Assembly (NCBI GenBank): GCA_009809945.1
Contig: WTPW01000955.1
Location: forward strand, 100,842-164,841
Length of the DNA: 64,000 nt
Direction of reading: 5' to 3'
Source: Gigaspora margarita
Taxonomy: Eukaryota; Glomeromycota; Glomeromycetes; Diversisporales; Gigasporaceae
In this document: positions 22,642 to 34,575 of the stretch, in pieces
Position numbering within the stretch: position 1 is the first letter of the stretch
Layout of the letters: each line of letters starts with the position of its first letter
Notes under the pieces: model-generated
What the model saw: only the letters and a program-made list of their open reading frames with translations
What the model was told of the DNA's origin: nothing
The model's database searches: none
Translations under genes and position numbers: made by a program

Positions 22642-22941
22642 TATAGTGATTTTTATATGTGATTTCTGTTACAGATTTTTATATAGTTAGCCAATCATTT
22701 TTTGATAATATTTCACTATCTACTAGGCCAATTTGGATGATCTAACTACTGTTAGATGCGTCTTGATGTGCTCTACAACTTGTAATTAGTGGACATGTAT
22801 CTTAACTTAGTAAGAAAAAATTTTAGATAGAAGCATGCCACATTTTGCCTATTCTCCAGTTAATAGGCAGATTATCAATTAATAATATAGCTAATTTATA
22901 AAACTTTTTTATTGATATAAGTGAACAATAATATTAAATAT

Positions 22942-23257
22942 TAGGATCTGCAATGGGCCAGATTGGGCTGTGTTAATCTGGGTCCAAACCCAACTTGTTA
23001 AGTTATAAGCCCAATCTGGGCCTTATCTGATTCATTGTAGGACTAAAAATCTGGGCCTAGATTTGGCCTGAACTAGATACAACCTATAAATTACTAGGCT
23101 TATTCTGGCCAATCTGCTCAATTAATTTGTGGGCATGAAAATTCAGGCCAGGTCCAGTTCAATTAATTTACAACCCTAAAAATTTAGGCCTAAGCTTAGC
23201 CAAAATTTAGTCCAACTTACAAATTACTGGGTTTGGCCCAGCCTATTGCATATTCTA
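22942..23257. mobile_element. hAT-type MITE with GGGCC/GGCCC arrays
   Basis: Ends TAGGATCTGCAATGGGCCAG and, minus strand, TAGAATATGCAATAGGCTGG. Flanks TTAAATAT (22934-22941) and ATAAATAT (23258-23265) match at 7 of 8 positions. The interior is an array of GGGCC(A/T), AATCTGGGCC and their mirrors with AATTAATTT spacers. No coding capacity. Confidence 0.72.
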
Positions 23258-23493
23258 ATAAATATACAATAACAAGTATCTAAATTAATGTATATCATAT
23301 GATCTAAAAATTTTTTTGGAGAATTTAAATCTGGTTAAAAAATCTCTTGTTTATAACTTTAACCAAATTTGCAGATTATTTGGCTAAAATTATAACAAAA
23401 TTTTAATTCTGGTCAAATGATCTGCAATTTTGATAGAATTGTATATAATAAATTTTTTGGTAACAGCATAGCATATAAATATTAACGACCTTA

Positions 23494-23760
23494 GGGTCGA
23501 TAGCTTAGCGGTTAAGCTCCAAGGTCGCCAATCAAAGGTTGCCAGTTCTAACAGCGCATATTCCAACGATGTTCATCCCTCGACACATGTGTACCAAAGA
23601 TTTGGGTTTAGATGGTAGTGGTAGTGGTTTAAGGTTATGCCCTGACTTCAAGTAGAGGTTTACGCATCTGCGCTCCATTACATAAACATTTAGGTCTAAA
23701 ATTGCAGGTGGATTAGGTTGTTGCGAGTTAGTAGTGAAGGAGAAAAAATATATATATATA
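23494..23760 (+). mobile_element. tRNA-derived SINE, degenerate head
   Basis: GGGTCGATAGCTTAGCGGTT at the start is an A-box-like tRNA head, followed by a worn B box (GTTGCCAGTTCTAAC near 23540). The head is closely similar to the one at 29378, but the body differs (TTTGGGTTTAGATGGTAGTG) and ends in an A-rich (AT)n tail near 23745-23765. It is not a functional tRNA: no acceptor pairing and no CCA-ready end. Confidence 0.55.
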
Positions 23761-23765
23761 AATAT

Positions 23766-24829
23766 TAAAATAAGATTGCTGCTAATATAGGTCCTATTCA
23801 GCTGTTTAAATTTTTTCTTTATATTGTTTTTTGCAATCATATATCTTAATCATACTTAGACCATCTAAAGATAATTTTTTAGTCAATATTACTTTCTACA
23901 ACTCTTGGAAAAAAGGAGAAGTCCAAATAAAATAAATATCTAAAATAAACAAACTATTTTTAAAGTAGTAAATCTAGTATAATAAATTTATTTCAAGTTA
24001 AATTGATCTAGAGATTTAGTTAAATTGCTAATTAGACCAATTCAATTTATTTAGTAGTTTATGTTGCACCTTTTTACAAAAAAGGGGCATAAACTACCAA
24101 ATTAAATTGGTCTGGCCTTAGATCTAATAAATTTAATTTAGTAGTACATCAGCGAATTATTTATATGTAATCTTATATAAGATATTACGGTCTGTAATAT
24201 TACAAAAATTTTATGATTGATACAGTATATAATATAATATATTACATTATTTTACAGTTATATTACAGTGTATATTTTGAAATATTTCATAATATTGGAA
24301 ATAGATCAAATAAAAAAATGCAAATTACCCCCTTACAGGGTCACAGAAGATACATTTTATGATCTTTTTGCATTGTTTCACAATATTTTGCAAATTTTCA
24401 CAAATTTTCAAAATTTTTAAAAAATAAATAAATGATATACATATTCATATAATTATGTTTTTTTGCAGGTTTTTGCATTATTTCACAAAGTTTTGCAATT
24501 TATTATAAAATTAAATATTTTTTTATTTATTATTATTACAGTATTATACATTATATTTTTATATTATTAAATATACATTTTTAATTAACATTACATACTT
24601 TATTATATATTACATTATTATATAGTATTATTTTTATATTATTACAAATATTTTAAACTACTTTCACATTTCGTCACATCTAATTCTATTACTATATACA
24701 AAAACTAGTTCTATACACTTATTTTTATTTACTTTGTAGTTAGCTATTATCTTTGCTTCTTTGTTTTCTATTATCTTTACTTTGGCTATTTCTTTTGTTT
24801 TGGCTATAACTTTTGTTTAGCTTTCTTTT
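23766..24829. other. AT-rich spacer with one small hairpin
   Basis: No gene. An inverted repeat of about 80 bp per arm is centred near 24076 (CTTTTTTACAAAAAAGG in the loop region, GTAGTTTATG..GCA mirrored by ..GGCATAAACTAC). The rest is low-complexity AT DNA with phrases such as TTTTGCA..TTTCACAA. Confidence 0.4.
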
Positions 24830-25640
24830 TTTAAATACTTCAAAGAAGTGAAAAAAATAAAAAAACCATTTCTCAGAAGTGTTAATGTTCTTGAAAATTG
24901 CCAGAAAAATCTAGTATATTCTTGCAAAGTGCCAGAGAAGTTAAAGCTAGTGTTCTTGTAAAGTACTAGAAAAGTTGTAAAGTTTTAAAGAAGTCAGGAA
25001 TAAATAAAATAAAATAAAAATTAAAAAAAAATAAGTAAAAAAATAACAAATAAAAAAACAATAAGTGTAAGCAAACTAATAAAAAAAAATAAATGAAGCC
25101 CAAAATCTTCATTTCTCTAAAATAAGAGTTTGTGTTCTTGCAAATTAAGAAATTACAAAAACTGGATTAATCTTCTTGCAAAATGCTAAAAAAGTCGAAG
25201 TGTCCAAAAAGTCTAGGTTGATTTTTTTGAAAAGTGCCAGAAAGTAAGGGTTCTTTTCTCCAAAGTGCCAGAATAAAATAAATTAATAAAACAAATTTAA
25301 AAAAAAAAACAAAAACAAAAACAAATTATATCAAATGAAAAAATAAATAAATTTTTAACTAAACCTTTATTTTATTAAAGAAGCATTCTTGGAAATTTAG
25401 AAATTGCTAGATACATTAGTTGTGTGTTTTTGCAAAGTGTTAGAAGTTTGGGTTGGCCTGCACAAGGTTTCAAAAAGTTGTTTGTTTTCTTGTAAAGTGC
25501 CAAAATAAAAATAAATTAAAAAAAATTAAAAAATAAAAAAAATAAAAAAAACAAAATGTAAACAAAAAAAGTGAAATGAAAACAAATAATGAGACGAAAA
25601 AAAAAAATGAAATGAAAATAAAAAAGTGAAAAAAAAACAA
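24830..25640. repeat. Degenerate tandem array of TTCTTGCAAAGTGCCAGAA units
   Basis: The phrase TTCTTG(C)AAAGTGCCAGA(A)AAGT recurs at least six times with A-rich (AAAATAAAT)n spacers of variable length. Copies are too diverged for a fixed period. No protein frame is conserved; the long minus-strand frame at 25470-25805 is phenylalanine-rich because of the A-runs and is not credited as a gene. Confidence 0.5.
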
Positions 25641-25649
25641 AATAGAAAA

Positions 25650-25940
25650 AGGACCTGGATATATCTCATATAGGCCATAACTGAATTTTGGCCAATTTTG
25701 GCCTAATTTGCTAAAATAACAAAATCTTTTTACTTTAATAAATTCTAATCCAGTGATCAGAATTGATAAACTTTTTTTGTTAGATGCACTCACTGAGAGC
25801 TTCATTTTTTAAAAAAGTTCATTCAAATTGGACCACTGGATGCCAAGATAATTGCCAAAAACTGTTTTTTGCTTCTCAAATTTTAGATATTTTTGCTAAA
25901 AAATTTCAAGTATGACCTCTATACTAGATGTCCGGGTCCT
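25650..25940. mobile_element. hAT-like MITE, AGGACC ends, TSD ATAGAA(A/G)A
   Basis: Left end AGGACCTGGATATATCTCAT; right end on the minus strand AGGACCCGGACATCTAGTAT; both continue into ATAGG(C/T)CATA or similar. Flanks ATAGAAAA and ATAGAAGA match 7 of 8. A second, inverted copy with shared interior (AATTGCCAAAAACTGTTTTT, GTTAGATGC..TCA) is at 35455-35760. Confidence 0.65.
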
Positions 25941-26918
25941 ATAGAAGATCTAATTATAAACAAAAGATCTAATCTGATCTTGTAGTACAGAATTTGAATA
26001 TTATCAAACTATTTGGAACTATTTCGAAAATTAATCTAATGCGCAATCCAGATTACAGATCTACTGATCTAGCTAGGTTTCCTAGTCCAAAAATATTTTG
26101 AAAAGGATTTGAAATATTTTATAATATATTTTGAAATATTTCAAAATATTTTGAAAATTTGATATTTCAAAATATTTCAAAATATATTATGAAATATTTT
26201 GCTTATATTACAGTTTGTAAGACCTTACATAAGATTATGCTATTATAAATTTGTTGATGTAGTTAATATTATATTTCTTTTACAAAAAAATATAGCAAAA
26301 TAAATAAATAAAAAATAATATAATATATTTATCTGAGAAAAGAACATTGTATATACAATTTTTATAGCCAAAATTTATGTGATTTAGTAATTAGATCTGC
26401 ATCATCATATGAGCTAATCAAATGCATTTCTATTAATGTAATATAATCAAATTGTAGATTAAATCTTTAAATTGATTAATCAATTTGCTTTTATAAATAG
26501 ACTATTAATAGTTGATTTTCTATTTTAGAAATTTGCTACTTGATTGTTACTCAATCTAAAAAAGAAAAACATAAGATTATTACAATTTATTGCTTATTAC
26601 ATATCACTTATTACATTCATACTATATATATATATATATATACAATATGAGTATATATAATACTTGCAAATATATATTTTTGAAGCTCTTACACCTTAGA
26701 GCTATTTAGTACAAGTATCAAATAATTCTAAAAATTTAGTTTGAGACAATTATCTATATATTTATGTTAAAAATGTAATAAATAAACAAGTTAATAAAAA
26801 ACTGACTATATTTATAAAGTTTTTTACTTGGTTTTTATTTTTTGGCTATTAATATAATATAACATAATTCAATTAATAGAATGGTTTATTGAATACTAGA
26901 CAACTATTCAGTTTTAGT

Positions 26919-27100
26919 TAGAGGTTGGAACCAAATTTAAATATTTGAGTTTATCATTTCAAAATTCGATTTTATTACACCAAAATTCGAGTTTATCATG
27001 TTAATTATTAATAATTAATGTGATAAACTCGAATTTTTGTATGATAAAATCAAAATTTGATGTGATAAACTTGAATATTTAAATTCTGTTCCAATCTCTA
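26919..27100. mobile_element. Palindromic hAT-type MITE, TSD GTTTTAGT
   Basis: Perfect 8-bp duplication GTTTTAGT at 26911-26918 and 27101-27108. Ends TAGAGGTTGGAACCAAATTT and, minus strand, TAGAGATTGGAACAGAATTT. The whole 182 bp folds back; arms contain repeated ATTCGAGTTTATCA / TGATAAACTCGAAT motifs. No coding capacity. Confidence 0.82.
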
Positions 27101-27183
27101 GTTTTAGTAACTATAAATAAAACTTCAATTATATACAAAATCAATATTTGGAAGTAAATAAACTAGTAAAATAGTTGAAATAG

Positions 27184-27352
27184 GCAATTCCTATAGTTGG
27201 GTTGCAGGTATAGTATTTAGTGTAGAACCTTCAGGCGGACCACTTAAATTAGGCACCAAAAGTGTATATATAGCTAGTTGTACTCTCATTCAAATGTAAT
27301 TTCTGATGTGTAAACTGAATAAACCTAGGCTCAGAACAGGCACTTTGAAATA
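27184..27352 (+). mobile_element. SINE 3' module, plus strand
   Basis: AAATAGGCAATTCCTATAGT, TTGGGTTGCAGGTATAG, TAGTGTAGAACCTTCAGGCG and GCTAGTTGTACTCTCAT, ending ACTTTGAAATAAAAAAAA (A-rich tail). Same module as 17264-17480, in the opposite orientation. No clear target duplication. Confidence 0.6.
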
Positions 27353-27399
27353 AAAAAAAACAAAATTCAATATCAAAATAATAGTTTAGTAATATATAC

Positions 27400-29350
27400 A
27401 ATAAGCTGAATTGATTGCAACTATAAAATATAAAAACAGGTTAAAAGGTATAATTCTACTACTAATATAGGCAACAAGTTTTACATGTTATAATTATATA
27501 TATTTTTTATAACTTGTATTTTGCTATTAAATATATATTTAAATATATATAAAAATTAGAAATGTCTAATAAAAGCACTATTTTAGAAGTAAAGCTATTT
27601 GTATTTAATTTAAAATGCTTAAAAAATAATGAGATGAATTAAATAATTTCTAAAATATATATAAATAAAAGCTTTTAAAAGAGCAATCATCAATACAACA
27701 AAATTGATATCTGAAATTACTTGGAAATATTATTCATGATCATTGTTTTTAAAACATAATACATTATTTTTAAGAGTTGAAAAAGTAAATCTTTGATATA
27801 AAAATAATGCAATTGAGCTTAATTTCTAGTTATTAGCTGAAATATCTACTCCAAATAGTCTTGATTTTATAGTTTATGCTTGTGATATACATTAATTTCA
27901 AAAGATAGTTTATAATGAATAGCTGCTATAATACCTAAAATAGATTGTAAATATTAATAAGTCAACAATAAACAGAAATCAACAATATTATAAACAATAG
28001 AATTCCAATTAATTTATTTACTTTAAAATAATTTCAAGAATAGTAATTATGAACTATTAAATCTATTTTAAATATTTTGGTCCCTTTTTTAGTAACTTCT
28101 AAGCCACCAGTTTTAGCCTTTAATGATATAATTAAAATAAAGTTTAGAGGAGATAGTTATTAAATAGAACAGTAGCAAAATCATGTATTAATTACAATGT
28201 GCATTCTTAATGAGAAAAATGTAGTATTATTTTTAGACAATCAACACAGATATATAATTTAATAATTTATATTAATATAATATTTGCTAATATATAAATT
28301 CAGGAACAGTCAAGAAATTTATACTGTATGACTCAGGAAATATGTCCAAAATTAGAACTTCTAACTACTTATAATAGAGTTAAAAAATGTGAACTACTTG
28401 TAATAGCATTTGAATTATTTAATGATGAATTAATTAGCTTATAGCAAAATGAATTTTATGATTTGAATAGTAATAGATGGCTTATAGAATTTTGGTTTCT
28501 AGTAATTGAAGTTTGCTACTTTAGTTATAGACATTAATACTCCAACTTCTAATTTCTTTTGTCTCTATTGTGATTGTGAATAGAGTATACATTGGAATAT
28601 AAATAAGTTTGAACAAACTTGATTAATACTAAAAGTATTAAAATATTAAAATTATACTATATATAATTTATTTTAATATTTTTAATTATAAATTCAATTT
28701 TAATATTAAAACATAAATATCCAAATCTTTTATCTTGAATTTTATTAATCATTTTATTTCAAATAAACATATTTGATGTTACAAATTGTAAACATTTTAT
28801 TTGGATGTTTTTTTTATAAATGTGAAAAATCTACATTTTAATCATTTATCAAATTTAACTAGCCTTATTAATAAAACAGAAGTAACTATTTATCAACAGT
28901 TAATTAATAATAAAATCAATTGATGTAATATTTCGATTCTATAATCCAGAACATCAATAGCAAATTTTAAATAGACTCTATTAATGGGACTTGAAAAAAA
29001 ATTTTTTAAAAAAATTTTCAGTAACTTCTTTTATTTCTAAACAACTATGAAGAAAATTTTTAAAGCTTTATAATATAATATGAGACAAAAACCCAACTGA
29101 TAATATGATTAAATTTTTTGAAATATATACACAAAATTGATTAGAGACTTTTGTTAGCCTACTTAAAAAACCTATTATAGAAAGATTAAACAAATAGGTC
29201 TTTATAATAGACCAGATATTAGTCTATATATGCATGTTTTTGCATGCAATATTGCACAATTTATACATAGTTTAAAAGAAAAAATATATGTTTGCAACTT
29301 TTTATTACATCCAGTTTAAAATGAAAATATTATAACTAAATAAAAGCTTT
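27400..29350. other. AT-rich stretch with faint, heavily decayed coding traces
   Basis: Several short plus-strand segments translate into protein-like phrases in differing frames, for example near 28120 (IKFRGD) and near 28540 (a Cys-rich FFCLYCDCE followed by WNINKFEQT). They vaguely recall large transposon-borne ORFs of mycorrhizal fungi, but the family cannot be named from the sequence and there is no intact gene. No element ends were found. Confidence 0.25.
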
Positions 29351-29377
29351 ATATACATTTATTTAAAATATTTCTCT

Positions 29378-29929
29378 GTTCTCCGGGTCGATAGCATAGC
29401 GGTTATGCTCTAAGGATACAAATCGCAAGGTTGCTGGTTCGATTCCTCCTAAAGGCAAAATAAGAAAAGCTAGCCAGTTAGGGAACTAAAATACTGTAGG
29501 AGACAGGGACCCAGGACGTCGCACAGATGGACTTAATTGGATAGCTGTTATTTCGAGAATTTGTGGCTGTGAAAAAAATCATGCTAGGACCCCAATTTGG
29601 AATAACCAAAGTCATGAGACATAATGTGAGGCCCAAGTCTGAATCTACATGATACTACATGAACTCATGGTGCCACTGGTCCGTTTAGGTGAAACTCCTT
29701 TTCAGTGCTCTGGTAGGAGCTTCTAGTGTGTGACCTCTCCAGGGGTCGCTGCAGTAGGTCGCATCTAGATGCTATTGGAAGTAACTGGATGAAGTCAAGC
29801 TTTATATAAATAACATTAGTTATAGTAATAGTTAACAAATGTAATGCCCTTCGGGATTGTAAGTTATATTAGTTCTTTACAAAATAAAGCAACAGTGAGA
29901 TCCACCAAAGTTTAAAAAAAAAAAAAAAA
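29378..29929 (+). mobile_element. Full-length tRNA-derived SINE, 16-bp perfect target duplication
   Basis: The 16-bp word TTTAAAATATTTCTCT occurs at 29362-29377 and 29930-29945. The head has Pol III promoter boxes: A box in TAGCATAGCGGTTATGC (~29393) and B box GGTTCGATTCC (~29436). A ~450-bp body unrelated to tRNA follows (for example GGGACCCAGGACGTCGCACA, CTCTCCAGGGGTCGCTGCAG), then a 15-nt poly-A tail (29914-29929). There is no reading frame; mobilisation would depend on a partner LINE, not seen here. The perfect duplication and uninterrupted tail indicate recent insertion. The head alone is shared with 23494. Confidence 0.88.
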
Positions 29930-30178
29930 TTTAAAATATTTCTCTAAATTATTCACTAATTTTTTAAGGTTTGATTTTTTTTGGATAAACTACAATAAAA
30001 GGCAAACAAACAATTTATCTATAGTCCATAATATAAATTCATATAAAAATCAGCAACTATTTTTTTGAATTAACAAAACTCCAACTCCAATTTGTAAATT
30101 ATAGCATAGTAAGTTTATAACTTTTAATTATTATTATAGGCTAGTGCAAAAAGATTTGTACCTCAAATAGCTCTGATT

Positions 30179-30464
30179 TAGAATTCTGCAATTTGATTTG
30201 ATATTCAAATATTTGATTCAAATATTTGATCAAATACAATTCAAATTTGATTATATTTGATTTGATCAAATTCAAATATAATCAAATTTGATTTGATTTA
30301 ACAAATATTTGATTTGATTTGAAAATTACTATTAAAAATTCAAATCCAAATCAAATTTAAATTCAAATATTTGAATCAAATCAAATTCAAATTAGGGTCA
30401 ATTTGATTTGATCAAATTCAAATTGGACCAATATTTGATTTTGATTTGAATTTGAGAAACCCTA
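30179..30464. mobile_element. hAT-type MITE built of (TTTGAT)n, TSD CTCTGATT
   Basis: Perfect 8-bp duplication CTCTGATT at 30171-30178 and 30465-30472. The right end, minus strand, is TAGGGTTTCTCAAATTC; the left end is more worn (TAGAATTCTGCAATTTG). The interior is an imperfect array of TTTGAT / ATCAAA words in both orientations. Same family as 45118-45405 and 48763-49047. Confidence 0.78.
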
Positions 30465-31049
30465 CTCTGATTAAAATATTTTTTGTACAAATTAATTTTT
30501 AATTTTTTTATTTAATTTACTTATTAGATTATCAGATTAATAAAAATAAAATTATTTTAATTATTTTATCGATAAAATAAAAAAATTTATCAATAGTAAC
30601 TTTTTTTAAAAATATTACTATATAATTTATTATAGTAATTTATATATGCGTATATAGTAAAAAAATCAAATTATCTCACTTTAAAGCTTAATTTCTTTAC
30701 AACCAGTAATTCAATTTTGCTCAAATTTTAATCATATTTTTATCATATGCACATTAATGCACTTGCTTAGTACTAGCTCACATAACTGCATATAGGTTGT
30801 GAAATTATAAAAATATCTTTTTTTTAAAAAAATTTTTTTTTGTTTTTTTAACAAATACAGTGAATTGTACATGCCTAATTATTAAAATAAAATAATATTA
30901 AAACAATAAAAATAATATAATAAGTTAGATTAAAGCCTATGTTATTTGATACTAAAAAATTTTTAATAATTAATCAAGAAAATAGAAAGGTTTTCTTAGT
31001 GTTAAAATTATGAAATTTTGTGAGGTACAAGTCTTTCTGCACTGGCCCA

Positions 31050-32590
31050 TATACAAGTATTATATATATAATTTTGTCTTTTACTGCTATTTTAGCTTTT
31101 ATATAATTAACTGATTATAATAAATAAGGTTATGAATATTGCTTAATACAAATTGTTAATAATGTATTGCTATAACTAATTATTTTATCAAATAAAAAAT
31201 TTTTATCATATAATAAAAAATTTTTGAGCATTTGTTAGTTATATATAGAAGTCAAATATATGCATTAGATTTGGAGTTTTTGATATCTATAACATTAATT
31301 ATTGTATGTGTCTTATGTAACAACCCATGCTGTTTTTACTTATTTATTGGCACATATTTATAAATAACTAAATCAAACCACTTTTATATTTGATAAAAAT
31401 ATGAAAGTATTCTAATTTAATTATTTTAATAGTATAATTAAAGTGTTTGTCTTTGCATTTTTAAAATGTTGGAACATTTGTATCATTTGGTTATTTTTTA
31501 AATTTTAAATTTTTATTGAATAATATTGGCATCAATTGTTTTGCTTTTTTAAAATTGTTTTGGATAGGTTAGTTAGACATTATTAGGGCTTAGTTTCTTT
31601 ATATTCTTATTAGATAAAATCATATATTATTAGATTTTTGATTTTTTTTTAAATAAATTCTTATCAGAACCAAGTCATACATTATTAAATCTTTACTTTT
31701 AGATCTTTGCTTTCTTTAAAACTTTATTTATTGGATTTTTGTCTTTTTTTAAAAATTTTTATAGAACAAGTCAAATATTATTGGTTTTTTATCTGCTTTC
31801 TTTAAATTCTAATTAAAACAAATTCATATTTTAAAATTCTTTTTGGGTAAGTTGCATATTGTTAAGTTTTTGCTACCTTTAAAGTCTTAATGAGTCATAT
31901 ATTTTTTATTTTACTCTTTTTATATAATTTTTACTAAATAAAGTTATGTTTTAAATTTTTGCTTTCTTTAAAATTCTTATACATAATTATGTTTTTGTTT
32001 TTATATTAGATTTATTTTTAAAAAATTCTTATTATGAGATTTTAAATTATTAGATTTATGCTTGAACTTTGATTTAATTGTTTAATATTTTGTATAAAAG
32101 GATTAATAATTTATATCAATAGATTCTTTTTATTTATACTATTATATAATATATATATTTAATAATTTATGACAATAATATTAAAATTGTTTTATTAAAA
32201 TGAAGGTAATGCATAAATTGTTATATCAGACCCATACAATAACTATAACTTATTACACATATTTGTTGTTAATCTTCTTGCTAAAGATATAATCCATTAT
32301 TTGTTTTAATTAATTTAAGCCAAAAGCAGATAATAATAGATCATATCTCTAATGGATCATGAAATAATATTATGCTATTCTCACAGCCAACAAATATTTA
32401 TATATATATTTATTAGGTATTGTATTAAAATTTGAATAAAAAAAATCTATTTTTATGCAAATTATGATAAAGTTTAACTATAATATTTAAAAAAGTTCTT
32501 ATTAAATTTTTATTTTAAAAATGAATAAACATTTAATTATTTATAATTATATACCTGTTTTATAAAAATAATTTATATAAAATTTGTTTA
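31050..32590. other. AT-rich spacer with T-rich degenerate repeats
   Basis: No gene. Between about 31540 and 32060 a loose unit of ~70-90 bp recurs (GTCA(A/T)A.ATTATTAGATTTTTG, CTTTCTTTAAAATTCTTATT), suggesting an old tandem array. Confidence 0.4.
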
Positions 32591-32599
32591 ATAATTGTG

Positions 32600-32725
32600 T
32601 TACATGTATAAAAACTGTCTAAAAAAGTGTTATTCTGGCTAAATTTTGCTTAATTTTTGTTTTATTTGATTTAAAACAAAAATTAGCCAAAAATAGTACT
32701 GTTTTAGACATTTTTTTTACATACA
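32600..32725. repeat. Short foldback
   Basis: ACTGTCTAAAAAAGTG.TATT is mirrored by AATAGTACTGTTTTAGACAT, with AAATTTTTGTTTTA pairing inside. Likely a small MITE; the target duplication is not readable. Confidence 0.45.
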
Positions 32726-32883
32726 ACACAAATATTAAACAAATTTTATACAAATCATTTTTATAGGGCTAATATATAATATTTTTTAAGTTAAATTACC
32801 ACTTTAGAATTAAGATTTTTATTCAAGATTTTAAATCATGAGCATTCTACAAGAAGATTACCTGATATAATACATTGATAAAA

Positions 32884-33002
32884 GTACAACTAGCCACACT
32901 TGCAACTTTTGGTTGCCTATTTAAGTAGCCACCTAAAGGTTCTACACTAGCTGCCATACCTGCAACCCATATACCAGATAGTGCCTATTTAAACTCTCTA
33001 AT
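32884..33002 (-). mobile_element. SINE 3' module fragment, minus strand
   Basis: Contains GTACAACTAGCCACACTTGC, AAAGGTTCTACACTAGCTGC and CATACCTGCAACCCAT, collinear with 17264-17480 and with the left part of 45524-46197. No poly-T tail remains. Downstream sequence (33003-33480) does not match the long copy. Confidence 0.6.
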
Positions 33003-33859
33003 TATTGCTGTTTGCTAATTCTTTTTGTATTACCAGAACACAATCCAAATACTTTTCTATACCCTTAGAACTTTCTTTTATTTTCTGAGTATTTTTTTTT
33101 AGTACTTTCTAAACTCTCAATCTGATAGCCCAGAAGGATCAGTTAGCTAGTCTTTAGGATGCTTTATGGTCTCTATTTTCTTGGTCCATGCTTCTATAGC
33201 ACATGTTTTTTCTTTAGTACAATTTTGGTAGCTCAGTTAATAGGGTCTTCCAACTCTCTGTATATCCAGTTTTTTTCTAGTTCATCTATCTATTCTTATT
33301 CTATTTTGTAGCACTGTTGAAGGTTAACTATTCTCTGCTTGGGTTGTCAAACATTTTTTTTCAAACACCTTAGAAAGTCTTTATATGCTCTAATACTAAA
33401 GCTTCTAAATTGTATTGTTGTTATACCAATACACCTTGGTGTGACCCAGATTACAGATCTACAAATCCAGCTTGGTTTTCTAGTTCAGGTTACTATAACA
33501 CAAGTATAATTTTTCAAAAATAGTTCTGGTAGAATTTGAATTCTGTACCTGTAGTTAAAAATACTAGGAGGGGTATCAACTATTCAACTTCACTAAATCA
33601 TTATACCCTTTGCTATATATAATTATTCATTAACAAATTTATTAGCTTTAGTATTTATTTCATATAAATAAAGAAAATAACTCTATTAGCAAGTACATTT
33701 TTTATAAAATCTACTTAAGTCTTTAAATATGATATAAAAAGAGTTTTTTAGGCTTTGTACTTTGTTATCACATCCAAATAATTTACTAATTAAATTTGAA
33801 AATTAGGCATAAAGTGCAAATCTCCTTATATAACAAAATTTTTTAAAATTTATAATTTT

Positions 33860-34305
33860 AAAAATTTTTTCTAAATAACTACTTTTGAGCTTTAACAAAA
33901 AAACTTTCTTGCAAAATTAAAATATATACTATTACACTACTCTAACTTTTAATTCTAGCCAACTCTAACTCTAACCTTATATTAATTTTATAAAATTATT
34001 TTACAAATTATATTTACATATATACTATAATAAATTAGCACATTACAAAATGCATTTATAGATTTATCCTATATAGAATACTATATAACAATGAAATAAT
34101 TTATACATCACATATGCAACATTGTCAGCCCATAAAATCAGGTGTAATATGAATTAAAACAATTAAAATAAACTGAATAATTTTGTATAGTTAGAGTTAG
34201 GGTTAGGTAGGGTTAGAGTATGAGCAAAAAGGGCAGTATATAGTAAAATTTTGCAAGGAATTTTTTTTGTTAGAGCACAAAAGGTAGTTTTATATGCAAA
34301 ATTTT
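33860..34305. mobile_element. Foldback with telomere-like CTAACC/GGTTAG arms
   Basis: Left arm: ATAACTACTTTTGAGCTTTA, CTTGCAAAATTAAAATATAT, then CTAACTCTAACTCTAACC (33958-33981). The right arm mirrors it: GTTAGAGTTAGGGTTAGG (34193-34210), ATATATAGTAAAATTTTGCA, GCACAAAAGGTAGTTTTAT. The centre is near 34082. Parts of the left arm recur near 39110-39250 and 47010-47100. Confidence 0.62.
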
Positions 34306-34575
34306 GGGTTATAGGCAATTTTTATCAAAACAAATGTTTGTTTTGAATTTTTTTCTTGTACTATATTATATCTGATCTTGAATTTTTATTAGTCAATCAT
34401 GTGAGAGCAATACTAGAGCAACACATCGCAGGGTGATAAATAAATGTACTCTATAAAAATTATATATATTAATTTTATATATATTTAATATAGAATTAAT
34501 ATAAAATTTATTTAAATTATATATAATAATTTTATAAAAAAAACTTAAGTAAATATATATATTTATGAATTTTAT

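Larger units (their letters stand above)
21613..22884. mobile_element. 1.27-kb compound inverted repeat containing two later insertions
   Basis: The ends ATTGATAATCTGCCTATCAA and mirror GGCAGATTATCAATTAAT pair. Inside are two direct copies of a ~200-bp unit on the left (from ~21650 and ~21860, sharing GGCATGCTTC, TTGAAAGTTGTAGAGCTC, GTAGATGGCGAG, TATCAT(C)GAAAAACGATTG) and two inverted copies on the right. The inner right copy is split by the MITE at 22163-22346, and the junction of the right copies by the palindrome at 22427-22641. The uninterrupted copies show the empty sites. Confidence 0.75.

Noticed and set aside
23532-23840. 102-aa minus-strand protein
   Set aside because: The frame runs antisense through a SINE body and its AT tail; not supported as a gene.
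25470-25805. 111-aa minus-strand protein
   Set aside because: Phenylalanine- and lysine-rich translation of A/T runs within a degenerate repeat and across a MITE end; no domain.
29378-29460. A tRNA gene at the SINE head (also 23494-23560 and 46110-46197 minus)
   Set aside because: A and B boxes are present but acceptor-stem pairing and a complete cloverleaf are not; target duplications and poly-A tails show these are SINE heads.
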